NCBI RefSeq assembly: GCF_024494565.1
Contig: NZ_JANHDN010000001.1
Coordinates: 62,001-126,000 of the forward strand
Origin: Halorubrum rutilum
GTDB lineage: Archaea > Halobacteriota > Halobacteria > Halobacteriales > Haloferacaceae
Direction: 5' to 3'
DNA length: 64,000 nt
Shown: piece by piece, positions 33,538 to 41,656 of the stretch
Layout: every line of letters starts with the position of its first letter
How positions within the stretch are numbered: position 1 is the stretch's first letter
Translations under genes and position numbers: made by a program
The notes under the pieces: generated by a model
Databases searched by the model: none
Told to the model about the DNA's origin: nothing
The model's input: only the letters and a program-made list of their open reading frames with translations

Positions 33538-33543
33538 TATATA
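33538..33543 (-). promoter_or_regulatory. TATA box of the DUF460 gene
   Basis: TATATA centred about 27 bases before the GTG at 33513 places the transcript start on the start codon, implying a leaderless mRNA. It decides the start codon choice for the DUF460 gene. Confidence 0.65.
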
Positions 33544-33705
33544 CCCCACGCCGGGTGCGGCGGTTTCGCCGCGGGATCAGGCTCCGTAGTTCTGGGGGGC
33601 TCTGACTTTCGACCAATAGGGAGAGCGGGTGAAGCAGATCGACAGTGACGATACGGTATTTAAATAACCGCGAGTGGCAGCAGCAGTTATTTATAAACGA
33701 GCGGC

Positions 33706-33959
33706 GCGGTGGCGCGTGCCTCCGAACGCCCGTAGGGCGTGAGGAGCACGCGCGAGGGACGCGGTGAGCGCTCGAAGAGCGCGAACCGCGAGGCTGGGGA
33801 GGTGTGAGGTGCTGTGCGGAGCGGTGCGGGGCGGGACTCAAAGGGGCAGCCGGGAGGGCGCAGCAGGCGACGCAAGCACCGCAAGGAGCGAGTGAAACGA
33901 GCGACTAAGGAGCGCAGCGAGCGTGCGGCGCCCTCCCGGCTGGGGCTTCGGAGGAGTTC
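33706..33959 (+). ncRNA. structured repeat element, copy 3 (candidate RNA)
   Basis: Domain 1: CGCGTGC pairs with GCACGCG, again with one bulged C, then TCC/GGA, GA/GA and hairpin ACGCCC (33726-33731), GTA, GGGCGT. Domain 2 (33760-33790): CGCGGT with ACCGCG, GA/GA, GCGCTC, GAA, GAGCGC. Domain 3: GGAC with GTTC, CAAAG with CTTCG (one mismatch), GGG/GGG, then a perfect 15-base stem, 33847-33861 with 33928-33942, whose outer part differs from copies 1 and 2 on both arms. Two AT boxes precede it, TATTTAAATAACCG (33657-33670) and TTTATAAA (33690-33697). Confidence 0.67.
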
Positions 33960-33986
33960 ACCGCGGAGTCCCCGATTACGTACTAC

Positions 33987-34008
33987 CGGGCGGCTGGGGC
34001 TTTGGATG
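33987..34008 (+). repeat. partial repeat of the element's 3' end
   Basis: GGGCGGCTGGGGCTTTGGAT repeats the 3' flank of the preceding element 45 bases downstream, as after the other copies. The rest of the gap up to panB (34049) has only a TATAAATA-like stretch near 34035. Confidence 0.5.
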
Positions 34009-34048
34009 TCTGCTCCACAGCGCCGGCACTCACGTATAAATATCCGAC

Positions 34049-34855
34049 TCAGTACAGATCTTCAAGCCCCTCCTCCACGTGCGAGTGCTCGTCGGCCGGG
34101 AACTCGTCGCTCTCGACGGCCTCCCGGTACGCCTCAACGGCGTCGAACATCTCGCTCCGCACGTCGCCGAACCGCCGGGAGAACGGGGGCGACCATTCGC
34201 CGAGCCCCACCACGTCGTTGATCACGAGCACCTGCCCGTCGCAGTCGGGGCCCGCGCCGATGCCGATCGTCGGGATCTCCAGCGCCTCCGTGACGGCGCC
34301 AGCGAGGTTCGCCGGGACGTGCTCCAAGACGAGCGCGAACGCGCCGGCGTCGGCGTGCGCGCCCGCGAGATCGATTATCTCCTCGGCGGCGTCTCGGTCG
34401 GTCCCCTGTCTGGTGTACCCGCCCAGCCGGTTGACGTGCTGGGGGGTCAAGCCGAGGTGCGCCATCACGGGGATCCCCACGTCGGTCATCCGTCGCGTCA
34501 TCTCGACGGTGTGGGGGCCGCTCTCGATCTTCACCGCGTCGGCGCTCGCCTCCTTCAGCAGTCGGCCGGCGTTGCGGACGGACTCCGCCGGCTCGACGCC
34601 GAACGAGAGGAACGGCATGTCGGCGACGACGAGGGCGTCCTCGGCCGCGCGGGCGACCGCCGCGGTCCGGCTCGCGACCTCGTCGAGCGTGACGGGGAGC
34701 GTGGAGTCGTAGCCCAAGGCGGTGTTCCCCATGCTGTCGCCCACGAGGATCACGTCGATCCCGGCCTCGTCGACGACCGCCGCGGTGGGGGCGTCGTACG
34801 CGGTCAGCATCGTGATCGGCGCCTCGCGGTCCCGGAGTCCCCGCGTCGTGGTCAT
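34049..34855 (-). CDS. panB: ketopantoate hydroxymethyltransferase
   Basis: This 268-residue TIM-barrel enzyme adds a hydroxymethyl group from methylene-tetrahydrofolate to 2-oxoisovalerate, giving ketopantoate for pantothenate and CoA. Conserved blocks include ITMLTAYDAPTAAVVDEAG, VILVGDSMGNTALGYDSTLPVTLDE with a metal-binding Asp, PFLSFGVEP, VKIESG with the Glu ligand region, PVMAHLGLTPQHVNRLGGY, and PTIGIGAGPDCDGQVLVINDVVGL. Length is normal. It is a single gene; a structured element copy lies just downstream of it. Confidence 0.96.
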   Translation of the reverse strand: MTTTRGLRDREAPITMLTAYDAPTAAVVDEAGIDVILVGDSMGNTALGYDSTLPVTLDEVASRTAAVARAAEDALVVADMPFLSFGVEPAESVRNAGRLLKEASADAVKIESGPHTVEMTRRMTDVGIPVMAHLGLTPQHVNRLGGYTRQGTDRDAAEEIIDLAGAHADAGAFALVLEHVPANLAGAVTEALEIPTIGIGAGPDCDGQVLVINDVVGLGEWSPPFSRRFGDVRSEMFDAVEAYREAVESDEFPADEHSHVEEGLEDLY

Positions 34856-35028
34856 ACCGGAACACGCCCCCGCGACCGGTTAAAATCGCCGGGATTCGGC
34901 GGCCGGCCCCGCTCTCCCCTCGCCCCCTCCCCGCCCCACCCCGATTCGCGTCCCGCCCCTGTTCCGTCCCGCTTCGCGCCCGCCGCGCGACCGCCACCGA
35001 TTTGCCCCTCGGCGCCCGAGGAGAGGGC

Positions 35029-35358
35029 GTGCAACCTGTCGAGCGGGCCGAGTTCGAGGGGATCGACTACGGCTGGGTGATGCAGACGACGTTCGTGCTC
35101 ACCATCGTCGTCGGCGCCCCGGTCGTCGCGGTCCTCTCCGCGTTCGTCACGCTCGACTCGTGGGGGGCCCGCGCCGCGTTCGCGGTCCGCGTCGGCGCGC
35201 CGATCTGGTTCATCACCGCCGTCGGCGTCGCGCTCTACGCGCGCCGCACCGACGCCGGGGACGGCGGGGTGGAGACGGACGATGACGGCGCCGAGGCCAG
35301 CGAAGGCGACGACGCCGAACCAGCCGAGAGCGACCGCGCGACCGACGCCGAGAGCTAG
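35029..35358 (+). CDS. two-helix membrane protein (DUF5822-like)
   Basis: This 109-residue protein has two membrane helices (about 17-39 and 47-68) and a strongly acidic, disordered C-terminal tail. The first residues, VERAEFEGIDYGWVMQTTFVLTIVVGAP, match a conserved haloarchaeal membrane family (DUF5822 from memory). GTG 35029 is the likely start; upstream codons in frame lack support. The TAG stop interlocks with the TAG of the convergent HAD gene in a single CTAG. Function unknown. Confidence 0.78.
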   Translation: MQPVERAEFEGIDYGWVMQTTFVLTIVVGAPVVAVLSAFVTLDSWGARAAFAVRVGAPIWFITAVGVALYARRTDAGDGGVETDDDGAEASEGDDAEPAESDRATDAES

Positions 35359-36005
35359 ACCAAGTCCGCCGCCCACGCGAACGCGACCCCGGCGCGTTCC
35401 GCCGCCTCCGCGTCGCGCCGCGAGTCGCCGACGAAGAGGGCGTCCTCGGGCGCCGCGCCGAGCCTGTCGACCGCAGCGAGCAGCGACTCCGGGTCCGGCT
35501 TGTGCGACCCGACGGTGTCGCGGCCGACGATCGCGTCCGGATCGAGCGCGTCGCCGAGCCCGTGAGTCTCCACGGCGATCCGGCACGCCTCCTCGCAGTT
35601 GAGCGAGCAGACGCCGGCCGGCGGCGTGCCAGGCCGATCGCCGGCCCCCTCGGCCAGTCGCTCGCCGAGCGCGAGCAGCGTCGAGTCGCGCGCGCCGGCC
35701 CGCTCGTGGAGCGCGATCGCCTCCTCGACCGGCTCGCCGATCCCGTACTCGCCGGCCGCCTCCATGAGGTCCCACAGCTCGTCGGTCGGCGGCTTGACGG
35801 CGTGCTCGGCGTACACGTCGAGGACCGACGCCGCGACCGCGTCCCAGTCGACCGCGAGGTCGACGAGGGTCCCGTCGAGGTCGTAGACGACCGCGTCGTA
35901 GCCCGCGAGGCCGCCGGAGACCCCCTCCGCGACGGCGCCGTCGGCGGTCGGGGCGGCGCCGTCGGCGGTCGGAGCGGCGCCGTCCGCCCCGGGCTCGCTC
36001 GTCAT
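35355..36005 (-). CDS. HAD-superfamily phosphatase
   Basis: This 216-residue protein has the HAD motifs I YDLDGTLVDL (nucleophile Asp about 44), III SHKPDPESLL and IV ALFVGDSRRDAEAAERAG, with a helical cap between, as in phosphoglycolate-phosphatase-like enzymes. The motif II Ser/Thr is in GVCSLNCEEA. The N-terminal 30 residues repeat PTADGAA and are probably disordered. Its ATG overlaps the stop of the acyl-CoA dehydrogenase by four bases, so the two are cotranscribed. The substrate is unknown. Confidence 0.87.
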   Translation of the reverse strand: MTSEPGADGAAPTADGAAPTADGAVAEGVSGGLAGYDAVVYDLDGTLVDLAVDWDAVAASVLDVYAEHAVKPPTDELWDLMEAAGEYGIGEPVEEAIALHERAGARDSTLLALGERLAEGAGDRPGTPPAGVCSLNCEEACRIAVETHGLGDALDPDAIVGRDTVGSHKPDPESLLAAVDRLGAAPEDALFVGDSRRDAEAAERAGVAFAWAADLV

Positions 36006-37210
36006 TCGCCCACCACCCCCCGCGCGATGATCGTCTTCTGGATCTCCGTGGTCCCCTCGTAGATCTCCGTGATCTTCGCGTCGCGGTAGAGGCGCTCGAC
36101 GTCGAAGTCGGTCGTGTAGCCGTAGCCGCCGTGGATCTGGACGGCCTCGTTGGTCACCGACATCGCCGCCTCGCTGGCGCGGTACTTCGCCTTCGAGGCC
36201 GCGACGCGGTTGTCCTCGCCCGCCTCGGCCTGCCGGCACGCCTCGCGGACGAGCAGGCGGGCCGCGGAGACGTCCGTCGCCATCTCCGCGAGCTTGTGCC
36301 GGATCGTCTGAATCTCGGCGATCGGCTCGCCGAACTGCTCGCGCTCGGCGGCGTACGACTTCGCCTCGTCGAGCGCGGCCTGCGCGACCCCGACCGCCTG
36401 CGCCGCGATCCCGATCCGGCCGCCGGTCAGGCTCCGGAACGCGGCCGAGAGCCCCTCTCCCTCCTCGGTGAGCCGGTTCTCCGCGGGGATCCGACAGCCG
36501 TCGAGGCTGATCCCGGTCGTGTCCGAGGCGCGGAGCCCGAGCTTCTCCTCCTTCTTCCCGACCTCGAACCCCTCGGCGTCGGCCGGGACGAGGAACTGGG
36601 TGATCGACCCGCGGCCGTCGCCGTCGTCCGCCGCCGGGTCGCTCTCGGCCGCCTCCTCCGCGTCGGGGCGGACGGCCTTCGCGAAGACGACGGCGACGCC
36701 GCCCCGTTCCCCGTTCGTGATCCACTGCTTCTCGCCGTTCAGGACGTACTCGTCGGCCTCGGCGTCGTACTCCGCGGTCGTCGACATCTCCGCCGGGTTC
36801 GACCCGGCGTGCGGCTCGGAGAGACAGAACATCCCGACCGGGCGCCCCGCCGCCGCCATCTCCGGGAGCCAGCGCTCCCGCTGGGCCTCGTTCCCGAACT
36901 CCGCGATGCAGGAGGTCGCGAGACAGTGGACGGAGAGCGCGGTCGCGACCGCGAGGTGGCCGTACGCCAGCTCCTCGTTGACGACCGCGTAGGTCGTCTC
37001 GTCGGCGTCGAAGCCGCCGTGCGCCTCGGGCGTCGTCAGCCCGGTCAGCCCGAGCTCCGCGAGCCCGTCCCAGGCGTCCTCCGGGAACGTCTCCGTCTCG
37101 TCGGCCTCGCCGGCCCCGGGCCGGAGCTCCTCGACCGCGAACTCCCGGACGAGCTCCCGGATCGCCTCCTGCTCGTCGGTGAGCGACGAGCCGACGCGTG
37201 CGCCAGTCAT
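36002..37210 (-). CDS. acyl-CoA dehydrogenase
   Basis: This 402-residue FAD enzyme oxidises acyl-CoA to enoyl-CoA. It has the N-terminal helical domain, the FAD/substrate segment FCLSEPHAGSNPAEMSTTAEYD, the WITNGE motif, the beta domain with the EKLGLRASDTTGISLDGCRIP pattern, QAVQIHGGYGYTTDFDVERLYRDAKITEIYEGTTEIQ, and the catalytic Glu at about 385 in YEGT, as in short/medium-chain enzymes. An acidic insert (about 185-200) is haloarchaeal. It overlaps the HAD gene. The start at ATG 37210 follows a frame-consistent family N-terminus. Confidence 0.93.
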   Translation of the reverse strand: MTGARVGSSLTDEQEAIRELVREFAVEELRPGAGEADETETFPEDAWDGLAELGLTGLTTPEAHGGFDADETTYAVVNEELAYGHLAVATALSVHCLATSCIAEFGNEAQRERWLPEMAAAGRPVGMFCLSEPHAGSNPAEMSTTAEYDAEADEYVLNGEKQWITNGERGGVAVVFAKAVRPDAEEAAESDPAADDGDGRGSITQFLVPADAEGFEVGKKEEKLGLRASDTTGISLDGCRIPAENRLTEEGEGLSAAFRSLTGGRIGIAAQAVGVAQAALDEAKSYAAEREQFGEPIAEIQTIRHKLAEMATDVSAARLLVREACRQAEAGEDNRVAASKAKYRASEAAMSVTNEAVQIHGGYGYTTDFDVERLYRDAKITEIYEGTTEIQKTIIARGVVGE

Positions 37211-37304
37211 GGCTCGGAGTTCGAGCGCGCGCGGAAAAAAGGTGAGCGATCGGGGTGGGGAGGCGAGACCGCGGTGAGTCCCGGCGCGGGCCGCGACCCA
37301 CGCG

Positions 37305-38312
37305 TCAGTCCCAGAGCGGGTAGAGCTCGTCGCGCGGCGGCTCCTCGATCCGGTCGCCGTCGAGGAGGACGGTGCCCGCCTCGGGGGTCTCGCCGTCCTC
37401 GCCGTCCCCGCCGCCCGGCGCCCGCACCTCGCCGATCTCGCCGACGCCGATCCCGGCGGCGTCAAGCGCGTCGGTCGCCTCGCCGACGCGCTCCGGGGGC
37501 ACCGCCGCCAGCAGCGCGCCGGAGCCGAACGTCGCCAGCGGGTCGACGCCGACCGCCGCGCAGCAGGCCTCCGTTTCGGGCCGGACCGGGACCCGGTCGC
37601 GCTCGACCGCGAGGACCGCCCCGCTCGCGCTCGCGGTCTCGACGAGCGCGGTCAGTAGGCCCCCCTCGGTCGGGTCGTGCATGGCGCTCGCGGCGTCGCG
37701 GACCGCGGCCGCGTCGGGGACGACGCTCACCTCGTCGAGGAACGCGGCGGCGGAGTCGAGCGTCGCGGCCGGCACGCCCGCATCGGCGCACCGCTCGCGG
37801 AAGTCCGTCGCGAGGATCGCGGTCGCCTCGATCCCGGCGCCCTTCGTGAGGAGGATCCGGTCGCCCGGCTCGGCGTCCCCGCTCGACACGAACCGTTCCG
37901 TGGTCCCGAGCGCGGTCATCGAGCAGAGCGGGCGCTCCAGCGACGGCAGCACCTCGGTGTGGCCGCCGACGACCGCGACCCCGAGCCCCGCCGCCGTCGC
38001 GTCCACCTGCTCCGCGACGGTCCGGAGGCGGTCCGGGTCGCCGTCGGGCAGGAAGAGCGTGTGCGTGAGCCAGCGCGGGTCCGCGCCGCTCGCGGCCACG
38101 TCGTTGCAGGCGACGTGGACCGCCAGCTCGCCCACGGCGTCGGCCGCCAGCGACAGCGGGTCCGCGGCGACGACGAGCGTCGGCTCCGCGCCGGTCAGGT
38201 CGATCGCGGCCGCGTCCTCGCCGTAGGCGGGCCCCGCCTCGACCGCGGCGTCGTCGGCCCCGGTCGCCGCGAGCACCTCGGCGAGCGCCTCGGGTCCGAG
38301 CTTGCCGGTCAT
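37305..38312 (-). CDS. PurM/HypE-like AIR synthase family protein
   Basis: This 335-residue protein has the two-domain ATP-binding fold of AIR synthases: the acidic metal-binding stretch GEDAAAIDL, a TLVVAADPLSLAA strand, VACNDVAASGADPRW, VVGGHTEV and later SAMHDPTEGGLLTALVETA with an ATP-loop FGSGALLAAV. It lacks the HypE C-terminal cysteine and is not a plain PurM, ThiL or SelD. It overlaps AlaX by four bases. A link with tRNA editing or modification is possible from context. The real substrate is unknown. Confidence 0.82.
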   Translation of the reverse strand: MTGKLGPEALAEVLAATGADDAAVEAGPAYGEDAAAIDLTGAEPTLVVAADPLSLAADAVGELAVHVACNDVAASGADPRWLTHTLFLPDGDPDRLRTVAEQVDATAAGLGVAVVGGHTEVLPSLERPLCSMTALGTTERFVSSGDAEPGDRILLTKGAGIEATAILATDFRERCADAGVPAATLDSAAAFLDEVSVVPDAAAVRDAASAMHDPTEGGLLTALVETASASGAVLAVERDRVPVRPETEACCAAVGVDPLATFGSGALLAAVPPERVGEATDALDAAGIGVGEIGEVRAPGGGDGEDGETPEAGTVLLDGDRIEEPPRDELYPLWD

Positions 38313-39610
38313 CGGTCGCGCAACCAGGCGGCGACCGCCTCCGGGTCGGCGTCGAGCCCGCCCCCCTGCGCGAACGTCGGTCCGCCGCCCCCGCCGCCGC
38401 CGAACTCGTCGGTGACCGCGTCCACGACCGCGCCGGCATCGGGGCCCCCGCCGCCCGGGCCGTCCCCGCCGGCGGCCCCCTCCGCGACCGCCGCGACCAC
38501 GAACGGCGCGCTGCCGGTGCCGACCGCCGCGACCGCGTCGGGGGCGTCGCCGTCGGTCACGTCCCCGTCGCCCGCGAGGAGCGCCTCCGCCGGCTCGCGC
38601 AGGTCGTTCGGGTCGGCGTCGTCGACCGTGCCGACGGCCCACGTCGCCCCGTCGACCTCGACCGTCGGGAACTCGGCGAGCCGGGCGGTCAGCAGGTCGG
38701 CGCGGGCCGCCCTGAGCTCGCCCTCCAGCCGGTCGACCTCGTCGCGGAGACGGTCGACGGCGTCGGGGAGGTCGCCGACCCGCGCGTCGAGGCTCGTCGC
38801 GGCGTCGAGCGCGGCCGCGTGGACCGCGGCGTCGTGGTCGATCGCGGTCGGCCCGACCGCGAACTCGACGCGGGTCACCCCCTCGCCGGGGTTCGACCGG
38901 TCGAGCACCGATATCGGCCCGATCTCGCGCGTGTTCCGGACGTGCGTGCCGCCGCAGGCGGCGACGTCCCACGCCGACGCGGCGTCGGACTCCCGGTCAG
39001 CGTCGGCCTCGTCGCGCCCGCCGACCGTCACGACGCGGACCGCCTCGCCCCCGCTCATCGCGCCCTCCTCGGTCTTCGTGTTGAACGCGATCCCCGGCAC
39101 CGCGCGGGCCTCCGCCTCCGGGAGCGTCTCCCACGAGACGGGCAGCGAGTCCCACACGGCGCGGTTGGCGAGCCGCTCCAACTCGACGAGGTCCGCGTCG
39201 TCGAGGGGCTCGGCCGTCGTCAGGTCGACCCGGACCTTCTCCGCCGAGATGTCGAAGCCGGCGTAGCCCAGCTCCTCGCAGGTCCGGCGCGCGGCGCCGT
39301 ACAGCACGTGCGAGGCGGTGTGCGCCCGGGCGCAGTACGTCCGGAACGCGTCGTCGACGACCGCCGAGACCGTCTCGCCGACCGCGACGGACTCCGGGGG
39401 CGCCTCGCTCAGCACGTGGACGACCCGGCCGTCGCGCTCGGTCACGTCGTCGAGGAGGACGCCGTCTATCGTTCCCCGGTCCGCCGGCTGGCCGCCCGAC
39501 TCGGCGTAGAAGAACGTCTCGCTCAGGACGACCTCGCGGCCGTCGACCGACTCCACCGTCGCCTCGAACGCCCTGACCTCGGGCTCCGCCGGCGCGCGTG
39601 ACGCAGTCAT
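38309..39610 (-). CDS. alanyl-tRNA editing protein AlaX, long form
   Basis: This 433-residue protein is a free-standing relative of the AlaRS editing domain that clears mischarged Ser/Gly-tRNA-Ala. The N-terminal beta barrel has TFFYAESGGQPADRG, zinc ligands HTASHVLYG (about 97-101) and the second pair in ACGGTHVRNTREIG (about 217-222). A coiled coil follows (DRLRDEVDRLEGELRAARADLL) and then a DHHA1-like C-terminal domain ending with a very Gly-rich loop (FGGGGGGGPTFAQGGG), as in AlaRS. The catalytic synthetase domain is absent. It overlaps the PurM-like gene. Confidence 0.92.
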   Translation of the reverse strand: MTASRAPAEPEVRAFEATVESVDGREVVLSETFFYAESGGQPADRGTIDGVLLDDVTERDGRVVHVLSEAPPESVAVGETVSAVVDDAFRTYCARAHTASHVLYGAARRTCEELGYAGFDISAEKVRVDLTTAEPLDDADLVELERLANRAVWDSLPVSWETLPEAEARAVPGIAFNTKTEEGAMSGGEAVRVVTVGGRDEADADRESDAASAWDVAACGGTHVRNTREIGPISVLDRSNPGEGVTRVEFAVGPTAIDHDAAVHAAALDAATSLDARVGDLPDAVDRLRDEVDRLEGELRAARADLLTARLAEFPTVEVDGATWAVGTVDDADPNDLREPAEALLAGDGDVTDGDAPDAVAAVGTGSAPFVVAAVAEGAAGGDGPGGGGPDAGAVVDAVTDEFGGGGGGGPTFAQGGGLDADPEAVAAWLRDR

Positions 39611-39695
39611 TGCCGGCCCGTGGTGGCGGTCGGGTAAATAGGTGTCCGCCCGTCCAAATACTGATTACCGTGACGCCTCCATCCTCACGGAACGC

Positions 39696-40223
39696 ATGCC
39701 CGAGAAACCGATCGCCGACTGGAACCTCTCCGAGCGGGACGCGATCATCCTACAGGAGCTCGCGCGGGACCCCCAGCTCACCTCCCGCGGGCTCCGCGAC
39801 CTCCTCGCCGAGGAGCACGACATCGACGTCTCCCACGTCACGGTCAACGAGTCGATCCGCCGAATGCGCGACGACGGCGTGTTCCGCGAGGCGCTGGTCC
39901 CCAACGAGGAGCACCTCTTCTTCTCGCTGTTCGAGTTCCAGTTCAACCCCGAGGGGTTCGACGAGCACTGGCGTGACGCGCTCGAACACGTCCGGTCGAG
40001 CCGCCACACGTTCATGTACTTCCTCTCGGACGGCGACTACCAGTGGAAGACGATCATGATGTTCGAGGACCGGGAGCAGGAGTCGAAGTGGATCCACGAG
40101 TTCTACAAGGAGTACGGCGAGCTCGTCAACAACCTCCGCAACTCCGTCGTGACGAACGTCCTCAAGTTCGGGACCGACCCAGAGCTGTTCGAGGTGTTCC
40201 AAGCGGACGGCGACGACGAGTGA
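39696..40223 (+). CDS. winged-helix transcriptional regulator
   Basis: This 175-residue protein has an Lrp/AsnC-like N-terminal wHTH (SERDAIILQELARDPQLTSRGLRDLLAEEHDIDVSHVTVNESIRRMRDDGVFR, about 10-65) and an effector-type C-terminal domain (LVPNEEHLFFSLFEFQFNPEGF to NNLRNSVVTNVLKFGTDP) that I do not recognise. ATG 39696 (MPEKPIADWN) is preferred: a CAAATA box at about 39654-39659 lies about 40 bases before it. It is beside the ACAD10/11-type dehydrogenase and is a good candidate regulator of that island. Confidence 0.84.
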   Translation: MPEKPIADWNLSERDAIILQELARDPQLTSRGLRDLLAEEHDIDVSHVTVNESIRRMRDDGVFREALVPNEEHLFFSLFEFQFNPEGFDEHWRDALEHVRSSRHTFMYFLSDGDYQWKTIMMFEDREQESKWIHEFYKEYGELVNNLRNSVVTNVLKFGTDPELFEVFQADGDDE

Positions 40224-40265
40224 CGTCGGGGGAACAGGGGGCGACCGCCGCCCTCGACCGCCGGC

Positions 40266-41486
40266 TCAGTCGAACTCGCCGAACCGCGTGACCGACGCCA
40301 GCTCCTCGGTCGGCGGGTCCGCGAAGGCGTCCCGCGCGATCGACCGGCGGTGGACCTCGTCGGCGCCGTCGACGAGCCGGAACTGCCGGACGTTCTCGTG
40401 GAAGCGCGCGATCGGCAGGTCGTACGCGATCCCGTTGCCGCCGCAGAACTGGAGCGCGTCGTCGATCGCCTCCTGGACGACGTTCGCGGCGAACGTCTTC
40501 GCCATCGCCACCTCGATCCGCGCCTCGTGGCCGTCGGCGATCCGCCCGGCGGCGTGCCTGACCATCGTGCGGGCGGCGTGGAGCTCGGTGCGGCGGTCGG
40601 CGATCCGGAACCGGGGGCCCTGCTTCTCCGAGAGCGGCTCGCCGAACCCCTCCCGCTCCGAGAGGTAGGCGGTCGCGATGTCGAGCGCGCGGTCGGCCAT
40701 CCCGGCGTACCGCATACAGTGGGTGAGCCGGGCCGGCCCGAGCCGCCGCTGGACGAGGGTGAACCCCTCGTTCTCCTCGCCGAGCGTGTTCTCGACCGGG
40801 ACCCGAACGTTATCGAACCGGATCTCGGCGTGGGTCGTCCCGACCAGCCCCTCGCCGAGGTGCGGGATGTTCCGGACGACCTCGACGCCGTCGGCGTCGG
40901 CGGGCACGAGGATGACCGAACAGCCGGCGTACGGGTGCGCCTCCCGATCGGTACGGGCGAAGACCAGCAGCAGCTCCGCCTCGACGCCCCCGGTCGTCCA
41001 CCACTTGTGGCCGTTTATCACCCACTCGTCGCCGTCCTTCTCGGCCGTCGTGCCGAGCATCTTCGGGTCCGACCCCCCGCCCTGCATCGGCTCGGTCATC
41101 GCGAACCCCGAGTCGATCTCGCCGGCCGCCAGCGGGCGGAGCCACCGCTCCTTCTGCTCGTCCGTGGCCGCGATCTCCAGCGTGTGCATGTTGCCCTCGT
41201 CGGGCGCCGCACACCGGAGCGCGGTCGGTCCGAGCAGGCTCCGGCCCGCCTCCTCGAACACCGGGAGCATCTCGCGGAAGCCGAGCCCGAGCCCCCCGTA
41301 CTCCTCGTCGACCTGCGGGGCGTAGACCCCCGCGTCGCGCGCGGCGTCGCGCAGCGCCTCGACCTCCGCCGGCGGGATCGGCCCCCGCCCGAGCCACTCG
41401 CGCTCGACCGGCAACACCGTCTCGTCGACGAACTCCCTGACGGCCGCGGCGATCTCCGGCCCGCGACCGATGTCGTCGTACTCCAT
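40266..41486 (-). CDS. ACAD10/11-type acyl-CoA dehydrogenase
   Basis: This 406-residue enzyme belongs to the ACAD10/ACAD11 branch. The markers are FAMTEPMQGGGSDPKML, WVINGHKWWTTGG, RRLGPARLTHCMRYAGMADRAL and, where ordinary enzymes have YEGT, the DGADEVHRRSIARD sequence (DGPDEVH in ACAD10/11). In animals and bacteria this branch acts on 4-phosphorylated acyl-CoA made from 4-hydroxyacyl-CoA, giving enoyl-CoA and phosphate. Here the partner kinase is the next gene, divergently transcribed. The start ATG 41486 sits about 30 bases after AT-rich promoter sequence. The pathway call is inference from subfamily and context. Confidence 0.9.
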   Translation of the reverse strand: MEYDDIGRGPEIAAAVREFVDETVLPVEREWLGRGPIPPAEVEALRDAARDAGVYAPQVDEEYGGLGLGFREMLPVFEEAGRSLLGPTALRCAAPDEGNMHTLEIAATDEQKERWLRPLAAGEIDSGFAMTEPMQGGGSDPKMLGTTAEKDGDEWVINGHKWWTTGGVEAELLLVFARTDREAHPYAGCSVILVPADADGVEVVRNIPHLGEGLVGTTHAEIRFDNVRVPVENTLGEENEGFTLVQRRLGPARLTHCMRYAGMADRALDIATAYLSEREGFGEPLSEKQGPRFRIADRRTELHAARTMVRHAAGRIADGHEARIEVAMAKTFAANVVQEAIDDALQFCGGNGIAYDLPIARFHENVRQFRLVDGADEVHRRSIARDAFADPPTEELASVTRFGEFD

Positions 41487-41656
41487 GGTGTCGCTTGTTT
41501 AGCAATGTAAATAGTAGTTCCGGCAACGCGCGCCCAAAAGGCTATAAATCCCGAGCCTAACCGCTCTTGTATCCCAGATAGATTTACAATGTTAGTCAAA
41601 TACGCCGGAAAGAGCGAACTTCGTTCGGCTCCGTCGCGGGGGGAGGACCCCCGGCC
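41487..41656. promoter_or_regulatory. divergent control region with inverted repeat operators
   Basis: This 170-base AT-rich gap serves the dehydrogenase (left) and kinase (right). It holds a 15-base imperfect inverted repeat: TTTAGCAATGTAAAT (41498-41512) and ATTTACAATGTTAGT (41582-41596), 13 of 15 positions complementary when T-A and wobble-type changes are counted, about 84 bases centre to centre. A TATAAA box lies between them (41543-41548). Such paired sites suggest one regulator bound beside both promoters. Confidence 0.5.

Noticed and set aside
37305..38312. HypE hydrogenase maturation protein or ThiL
   Set aside because: No C-terminal Cys of HypE, no hydrogenase genes nearby, and the motifs do not match ThiL. 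Left as an unassigned PurM-like protein.
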